From Paenibacillus rhizovicinus (GTDB taxonomy: Bacteria; Bacillota; Bacilli; Paenibacillales; Paenibacillaceae), in the NCBI RefSeq assembly GCF_010365285.1, contig NZ_CP048286.1:372001-436000 (forward strand): a stretch of DNA of 64,000 bases. Direction: 5' to 3'. Below, piece by piece: positions 61,405 to 64,000 of this stretch (position 1 is its first letter; every line of letters begins with the position of its first letter). Made by a program: the position numbers and the translations under genes. The notes below the pieces were generated by a model. It made no database searches. It saw nothing but the letters and a program-made list of their open reading frames with translations, and had not been told where the DNA came from.

Positions 61405-62304
61405 TTACTGATTTTTCATTTTATCCAGCGTCTCCAGGTAAAGCACCTGCAGAAACTTCTTGATATTGACTTTGCGTTTCTCCTGGGGGCATTTCTCGTC
61501 GATTTCCCGCATCTTAAGACGCACGTCCTCGAAGTCGAAATACAGCGGCGCGTAATGTTCGAACTTCGGATGGCCGTAGTCCGTAAGTCCGATGCTCGCC
61601 AAGTTGGATAAAGCGGCGATGACGGTCCGGCGAACGCGCTGCTCGACCGCCTTTCCTTCCTTCTCGATATCGCAGCCGTCCGGCTTGCTCGCCCGGGCAC
61701 CGGCTTCGTACATCGCCTTCAGCGACGGGAAGCTCCCTCTCTCCCGGCGCCCGATCAGCTGATCGATCATTTCGATGATATCGTGGCTTCCGCTCTCCCC
61801 GATAATGCCCATGTCCATCAAGATCACCCGCATGATCGCCTTGGCGCCAGGCTTCTTCAGCGCGCCAGCAGGCTCCGGATTCAGGTCGTCCAGCTTCGCG
61901 ATCGACTGTTTGATCTCCTTCAGATAACGGACCATTCTCCACTGTTCGCTTACTTTGCCAAGCACGGCTTGGACTTCCACGCGGTTAATCGGCTTCTGGA
62001 TATAAAACTCGATGCCCGCTTGATACGCTTTGCTGATCATCGCTTTGTTCTCGATTTGGGAGATCATGACATACTTGCCCTCGTACCCTTCTTGCTTCAA
62101 ACGAGCGATCGTCTCGATTCCGTCCTGATCCGGCATCAACAAATCGATGAGCACGACATCGGGGTTCTCGTCCAGTACGAGCTTTTTCCCTTCAACGCCT
62201 CCCGCCGCCGTCCCGACAACCTCGCCGACGCCGCCTTGCTCGATAATCGTCTGCAGCATCCGCCTGCTTACCGCGTCATCGTCGACAATACAAAACGACA
62301 GCAT
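61405..62304 (-). CDS. glnL: GlnL-type response regulator (YcbB)
   Basis: 299 residues. Receiver domain: IVDDDAVSRRML, phospho-acceptor Asp in VVLIDLLMPDQDG, Lys in IQKPINRVEV. The C-terminal YcbB domain (about 150-299) has MRVILMDMGIIGESGSHDII and NIKKFLQVLYLETLDKM instead of a standard winged helix, as in GlnL. In B. subtilis GlnK-GlnL induces glutamine uptake and use. Here the pair lies next to an amino-acid ABC permease gene. It is separated from the kinase gene by 5 bases. Confidence 0.92.
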   Translation of the reverse strand: MLSFCIVDDDAVSRRMLQTIIEQGGVGEVVGTAAGGVEGKKLVLDENPDVVLIDLLMPDQDGIETIARLKQEGYEGKYVMISQIENKAMISKAYQAGIEFYIQKPINRVEVQAVLGKVSEQWRMVRYLKEIKQSIAKLDDLNPEPAGALKKPGAKAIMRVILMDMGIIGESGSHDIIEMIDQLIGRRERGSFPSLKAMYEAGARASKPDGCDIEKEGKAVEQRVRRTVIAALSNLASIGLTDYGHPKFEHYAPLYFDFEDVRLKMREIDEKCPQEKRKVNIKKFLQVLYLETLDKMKNQ

Positions 62305-62309
62305 AGCGC

Positions 62310-63569
62310 CTACACTCCCTTCATCAGCTTCGCGGTCGGAAAGGCCGCGGCGAACGTCGTCTCGGCATTCCTCCCCGGTTCCGCCAAGAGCAATCTTCCG
62401 GCGAACGAGCCGACGATATCGCGAACATGCGAGAGGCCGATGCCGGTCGCCGCGACGCCTTCCTGATTGAATTTGGTCGTAAATCCGGGCTCGAACACCA
62501 TGTCTATGTCCTGCTCGGCAATCCCCGGACCCGTATCGCTGACGATAAACAAGGTTTCTCCCTCTCGTTCTCGTACGCGGATACGAATCGTTCCCTGCCG
62601 TTCGATCGCTTCGACCGAGTTGGCCGCCAAGTTATTGAGCACGGTGATCAGCGGAATATAATTCACGGTCAGATAATCGACGCCGACGTCCGTCTCGATT
62701 CGAACCTCTTTCCGCAGCATCCGGCTGTATTCGCCGTTGGACTTCCTCACGAGCTCGACGATCTCCGTCAACGTCATTTCCGGAGCGCGCTCCAGATCGA
62801 CCAGCTTCATCAGTCCTGCCAGGATGCGCTGCGAATCCTTCTTCACCTCGTGAATCTGCTGCGTGATCCCGAGGACGGTGCGGCCGTAGTCGCTCAACCC
62901 TTCTTCGTTCAGCCGGCCGTACAGGTCGTGACTCTTCGCGGTGATCTGTTCGATCATATCCATCGACTTGCGCAAATAGAAGACCTCGCCGTAGAGCCCG
63001 CTGCCGACATTGATCATTTGTTCCATCCGTTTCTGCTGTTCGGCGTGAACGCTTCGCATCTGGTGCACCGCGATGCTGCTGTATATGCCGGTCGTAAAAT
63101 AGCTGCGCACCACGGCGATGACCGAAATCAGCAGCCATTGACCGGCCTGAAAATACGGCAGTCCGAAAGCGGCGCTGCGCATCAGCAGCTCGGCTTCGTT
63201 GGACACGACGTCGATCAACGACACGCAAGCGCCGAGAATAAGCGGATTCAATTGATGCAGTCTGCGTTGAATGAGGGCCATCCCCGCCCCGAAGACGACG
63301 TAATAAAGCATGGCGGAGAAATGCGTCTTCACGCTGCCTAGAAGTTCGAACGTCCCCGCCGATGCGGCTCCGTCGAACGATATCCGGAACAGCAGCACCG
63401 TCGCTCCGGCGGCGATTCCCGTCCGCCAATAGGGCAAATGGCTCATCAACAGCAGCAGGAACAGAAAGGCGCTGCTGCCAAGTCCGATGCGAAAGACCTC
63501 GCCGATGAACGGGTTGATCTTGAACTCCCCGGCAACGGCGACGACGATGGCAACGACGGTCATTTGCAT
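62310..63569 (-). CDS. glnK: GlnK-type sensor histidine kinase (YcbA)
   Basis: 419 residues from the ATG at 63569; no clear ribosome site is seen there and the frame is open about 15 codons further, so the start is uncertain. About six membrane helices fill residues 1-175. The dimerisation region (YGRTVLGITQQIHEVKKDSQ) has a His in QQIHEVKKD, and the ATPase has NNLAANSVEAIERQG, SDTGPGIAEQDIDMVFEPG and TGIGLSHVRDI. It is of the CitA/DcuS-related group with GlnL as partner. Confidence 0.88.
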   Translation of the reverse strand: MQMTVVAIVVAVAGEFKINPFIGEVFRIGLGSSAFLFLLLLMSHLPYWRTGIAAGATVLLFRISFDGAASAGTFELLGSVKTHFSAMLYYVVFGAGMALIQRRLHQLNPLILGACVSLIDVVSNEAELLMRSAAFGLPYFQAGQWLLISVIAVVRSYFTTGIYSSIAVHQMRSVHAEQQKRMEQMINVGSGLYGEVFYLRKSMDMIEQITAKSHDLYGRLNEEGLSDYGRTVLGITQQIHEVKKDSQRILAGLMKLVDLERAPEMTLTEIVELVRKSNGEYSRMLRKEVRIETDVGVDYLTVNYIPLITVLNNLAANSVEAIERQGTIRIRVREREGETLFIVSDTGPGIAEQDIDMVFEPGFTTKFNQEGVAATGIGLSHVRDIVGSFAGRLLLAEPGRNAETTFAAAFPTAKLMKGV

Positions 63570-63641
63570 GCTTTCGGATTTCGACCACTTTTGAATGGCT
63601 ATAGGAAGGACTCCCGTCGGTATTCTAATGTCCGCCGTTGC

Positions 63642-64000
63642 TTAGACCCATTTATTTTCGAGGCGTTTGGCCGCAAGCGACAGCGCGTAGTTGACCGCGA
63701 AATACAAGACGGCCACGAGCGCGAGAATCGGGAGGGTATAGTTGAAATTTTGCGCGATGACGATCTTCGCATTGTGCATCAGCTCCGGAAGCGAGATGAC
63801 GATGGCAAGCGACGTGTCCTTGAGCAGGGAGATGAACTGGCTCACGATCGGCGGCACCATGCGCCTCAGTCCCTGCGGAAGCACGATATGCCACACGGTC
63901 TGCGCGGCGGTCAATCCGGACGAACGGGCAGCTTCGATCTGGCCTCTCGGGATGGAAGTCAGTCCGCTGCGCACGATTTCCGAAATCATCGCGGCTTCGA
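63642..64000 (-). CDS. Amino-acid ABC permease, GlnP/HisM type (5' end outside window)
   Basis: The frame runs into the window edge; 119 codons of the C-terminal part are visible. The EAA loop GQIEAARSSGLTAAQTVWHI then VLPQGLRRMVPPIVSQFISL is typical of polar amino-acid permeases of the His/Glu/Gln/Arg family, and the end is YALSLAAKRLENKW. It is probably a glutamine or glutamate permease and the target of the adjacent GlnK-GlnL pair (inference). Confidence 0.9.
   Translation of the reverse strand, partial: EAAMISEIVRSGLTSIPRGQIEAARSSGLTAAQTVWHIVLPQGLRRMVPPIVSQFISLLKDTSLAIVISLPELMHNAKIVIAQNFNYTLPILALVAVLYFAVNYALSLAAKRLENKWV

Noticed and set aside
1..64000. rRNA or tRNA genes
   Set aside because: No rRNA segment and no T-loop GGTTCGAATCC-type sequence in a cloverleaf context was noticed by eye; a tRNAscan run would settle it.
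1..64000. Insertion sequences or integrases
   Set aside because: No transposase or recombinase motifs and no paired terminal inverted repeats with target duplications were seen.

Overview
This 64 kb window looks like chromosome from a Gram-positive, spore-forming member of the Paenibacillaceae (Paenibacillus or Cohnella type). The evidence is moderate GC, strong AGGAGG-type ribosome sites, frequent TTG/GTG starts, CUT1 sugar permeases of the LplB/LplC type, a remnant of a YesM-type sensor kinase, a KinA/KinE-like PAS kinase, a stalk-domain secreted protein and a Bacillus-style murR/murQ/namZ/amiE cell-wall recycling set. No rRNA, tRNA, CRISPR array, insertion sequence or prophage was seen. 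Most genes are on the minus strand and many intrinsic terminators are visible.

Layout. 1-3 kb: two adjacent MutS-like ATPases. 3-14 kb: accessory metabolism and regulation, namely a Gfo/Idh/MocA oxidoreductase, a stalk protein with NTF2-like domains, an HxlR regulator with an NAD(P)-binding reductase, a VanY-VanZ-like pair, small unknown membrane proteins, a decayed YesM kinase, and an MFS transporter/hydrolase operon divergent from a LysR gene. 14-22 kb: a squalene/phytoene synthase-family (YisP-like) protein, a 1551-residue secreted GH16 glucanase, a PAS histidine kinase and a DUF2500 protein. 22-26 kb: a thiamine-pyrimidine salvage operon (ylmB, tenA, thiY-like) behind a TPP riboswitch with its own terminator. 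26-31 kb: single genes (zinc alcohol dehydrogenase, DUF1992, LysR, HAD, and an AhpD-like gene divergent from an Rrf2 gene).

31-38 kb: a complete histidine utilisation operon hutH-U-I-G with tandem 15-bp repeats before hutH, then a catalase. 38-41 kb: a PrsW intramembrane-protease protein ending in a toxin-like nuclease domain, followed at once by a pentapeptide-repeat protein. This is the best candidate for a little-described system (toxin/immunity). 41-48 kb: Nudix, histidine phosphatase and GNAT genes, then a PspA/membrane-protein pair and a two-component system. Both of those operons carry the same direct-repeat operator in front of a similarly spaced -10 box.

47.5-61 kb: a cell-wall sugar recycling region with nagA, an ATPase-less CUT1 ABC transporter, a PIG-L deacetylase, an AmiE-like serine hydrolase, MurK-like kinase, NamZ, a GNAT protein, MurQ and a MurR/RpiR regulator. 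Two matching palindromes, upstream of murQ and of the amiE-like gene, look like the MurR operator. Together these genes can cleave peptide and MurNAc from wall fragments, phosphorylate MurNAc or GlcNAc, remove lactate (MurQ) and deacetylate GlcNAc-6-P (NagA). 61-64 kb: the GlnL/GlnK glutamine-responsive two-component pair next to the end of an amino-acid ABC permease.
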